Shown in pieces: positions 62,710 to 64,000 of a DNA stretch of 64,000 nucleotides (position 1 is its first letter; each line of letters starts with the position of its first letter). The notes below the pieces were generated by a model that was not told the DNA's origin, did not search any database, and was given only the letters and a program-made list of their open reading frames with translations. Source of the stretch: Otis tarda (Eukaryota; Chordata; Aves; Otidiformes; Otididae); NCBI GenBank assembly GCA_026413225.1, contig CM048553.1:133020190-133084189 (forward strand), written 5' to 3'. The position numbers and the translations under genes are program-made.

Positions 62710-62922
62710 CTGTGTTAGAACAAAATTAAGTCTGTAGTTGTTTTAATAGAACATATAAAGAACCTTTTAGTGTATGTAAATTTATATCAAACTCAGAGGT
62801 ATACTTCAACTTCATGGTCAAATGGTAAAGCTACTTAAGAGATTATTTTGGACCACTGCAATTCCTTCAGATCATGTTCATCAGCATGCACCTCACCCCC
62901 AGAACAGATGCTATCTGCTAAA

Positions 62923-63020
62923 GCAAAAAAAAAAAAAAAACCCTAAACAAACAAACAAAAATAAAAACCCAAAACAAAACCACACACAACCAAACAAAAC
63001 AAAACCAAAAAAATCCCAAG
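62923..63020 (+). repeat. A/C-rich low-complexity tract (AAAC-type)
   Basis: After a run of 17 A come degenerate aaac/aaaac units to about 63020. It lies in the TPD52 intron between the exons at 63556 and 62709, as a T/G-rich stretch in the sense direction. Confidence 0.85.
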
Positions 63021-63555
63021 AAAAGAACACCATGCACACACACTGAAAAAGAACAGAGGTTTGCTTTTTGTGCCTAGCATCTAAAATCTTGTACCAAATG
63101 GCTCTGTCAATCTTCACATAAAAAATTTGAGGTACATCCTCTTACATTTTGTGTAGTCATGAACTGCAGAAGGCAGTTCACTCTAGACCTTAAGTTAACA
63201 GTTGTGTTTGGCAAGAACATTAACTGTGACTTTTGCACTATTCCCAAGGAGCTCAGTTTACAACATTTTTTTAGGCTGGAAAAGAGGGGCATTCTGTTGG
63301 ACTTAGGACAGTATCTCAGATCTGTCAGACAAAAAGTGTATTAGAATTGCATATATTATGGTCAATCATTCTTATTTTACATGAGATGATGTCGGTAATA
63401 GTGGCCTTCTTTAAAGAAATCTATGATGATTTATCCAGGTAACTGTGTTCTCTACACTCGTCTCATTTCACAGGAACAGAGGGTTTAGACACAACACGAG
63501 AACTACACAGTTTTCACCTCAACAGCTGAGGCAATCATCATGAACTGGTACATAC

Positions 63556-63704
63556 GCTGTGGTTGATGTAACATCTTGCCAGCTTTTGGTAATGTTCTGC
63601 CTTAGTTCCTGTAATGAGTTAATTCCCAGCTTTCTCTTGATTTCTGCTAGATGCTTTTCTTTGGCAGCTAGCACTTGTGAGAGTGTCTGGATTTCCTCTT
63701 CCAC
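63556..63704 (-). CDS. TPD52: TPD52 coding exon, coiled-coil region (partial gene)
   Basis: This exon encodes the N-terminal half of the D52 coiled coil: 49 codons beginning VEEEIQTLSQ and reaching SWQDVTSTT, then two bases (GC) of a split alanine codon. TPD52-family proteins are small cytoplasmic proteins that form homo- and heterodimers through this coiled coil and are linked to vesicle traffic and exocytosis. The acceptor is ctgctgccacag/GTGGAAG and the donor is ACAGC/gtatgt on the minus strand. The phase (0 in, 2 out) joins exactly to the next exon at 62709. The heptad-like Leu/Ile spacing and the KRKLGINSLQEL block are family hallmarks. TPD52 is chosen over TPD52L1 and TPD52L2 from the C-terminal exon and from MRPS28 lying next to it. 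The exon or exons upstream, with the start codon, lie beyond the window. Reading past the donor adds YVPVHDDCLSC and a stop. Confidence 0.96.
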
Positions 63705-64000
63705 CTGTGGCAGCAGAGTTGATGAGAGGTGAGTTAACAAGCAATATACCCAGCAATTTAACTATGTATTTATTACCAGGCATCAGTAATGGGAGGGCTA
63801 ATGCATTTTTAACATTGCCTCACAGTTGGTTCTAAGTACTAAAAGAGAAATCTAATCTACAACAAGAGCTAGTGAGAAAGTAATCTACCTGCAGCTAGCT
63901 CTGTTACTGGAATATGCACAAGGAAGCTGGTAACTAAAAGACTGTACAGTTATACATCATTACCTTTAGACAACATTAGTCTATGTGAAGCTTGAAGATT

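Overview
This window is avian nuclear DNA. It carries many 5'-truncated CR1 LINEs in both orientations, several ending in the avian CR1 tail (repeated ATTCTATG-type octamers). It also holds two copies of one endogenous-retrovirus LTR family, and split genes with typical vertebrate splice sites. There are no long uninterrupted genes. Most open frames are chance frames in introns, or pieces of CR1 reverse transcriptase and endonuclease.

Two known genes lie on the minus strand, head to tail. The 3' part of TPD52 (tumour protein D52) occupies the right end: four constant coding exons at 63704-63556, 62709-62608, 55751-55703 and 54583-54467, plus a 42-nt candidate alternative exon at 57156-57115. 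Its 5' exons lie beyond the right edge. About 2.4 kb downstream of the TPD52 stop is MRPS28, a mitochondrial small-subunit ribosomal protein. Its first exon (52021-51839) sits in a strong CpG island with YY1-like and NRF-1-like sites. A later exon (34142-33961) encodes the S1-like core. The last coding exon was not found and is probably beyond the left edge, so positions 1 to about 33960 are best read as MRPS28 intron, and 34143-51838 as another intron. This gene order matches human 8q21 as I remember it.

The rest is intron with repeats: CR1 copies at about 2651-3860, 17764-18594, 22172-23130, 31900-32985 (an endonuclease-domain piece), 39050-39165, 43140-43655, 51488-51597 and 60770-60868; ancient L3/CR1-like remnants near 4880-5720 and 7290-7490; a solo LTR at about 29231-29833 and a partial one at 43711-43915.

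The best candidates for something new are: (1) a nearly perfect inverted repeat of about 185 bp arms around an 858-bp spacer (48496-49725) in MRPS28 intron 1; (2) a decayed 68-bp copy of the MRPS28 S1-domain exon about 540 bp downstream of the exon, whose amino-acid changes are mostly conservative; (3) an unidentified protein-like frame behind a good splice acceptor (54037-53754) between TPD52 and MRPS28; (4) the in-frame TPD52 microexon encoding a 14-3-3-type serine motif; (5) a second, orphan CpG-rich block at 16680-17280.
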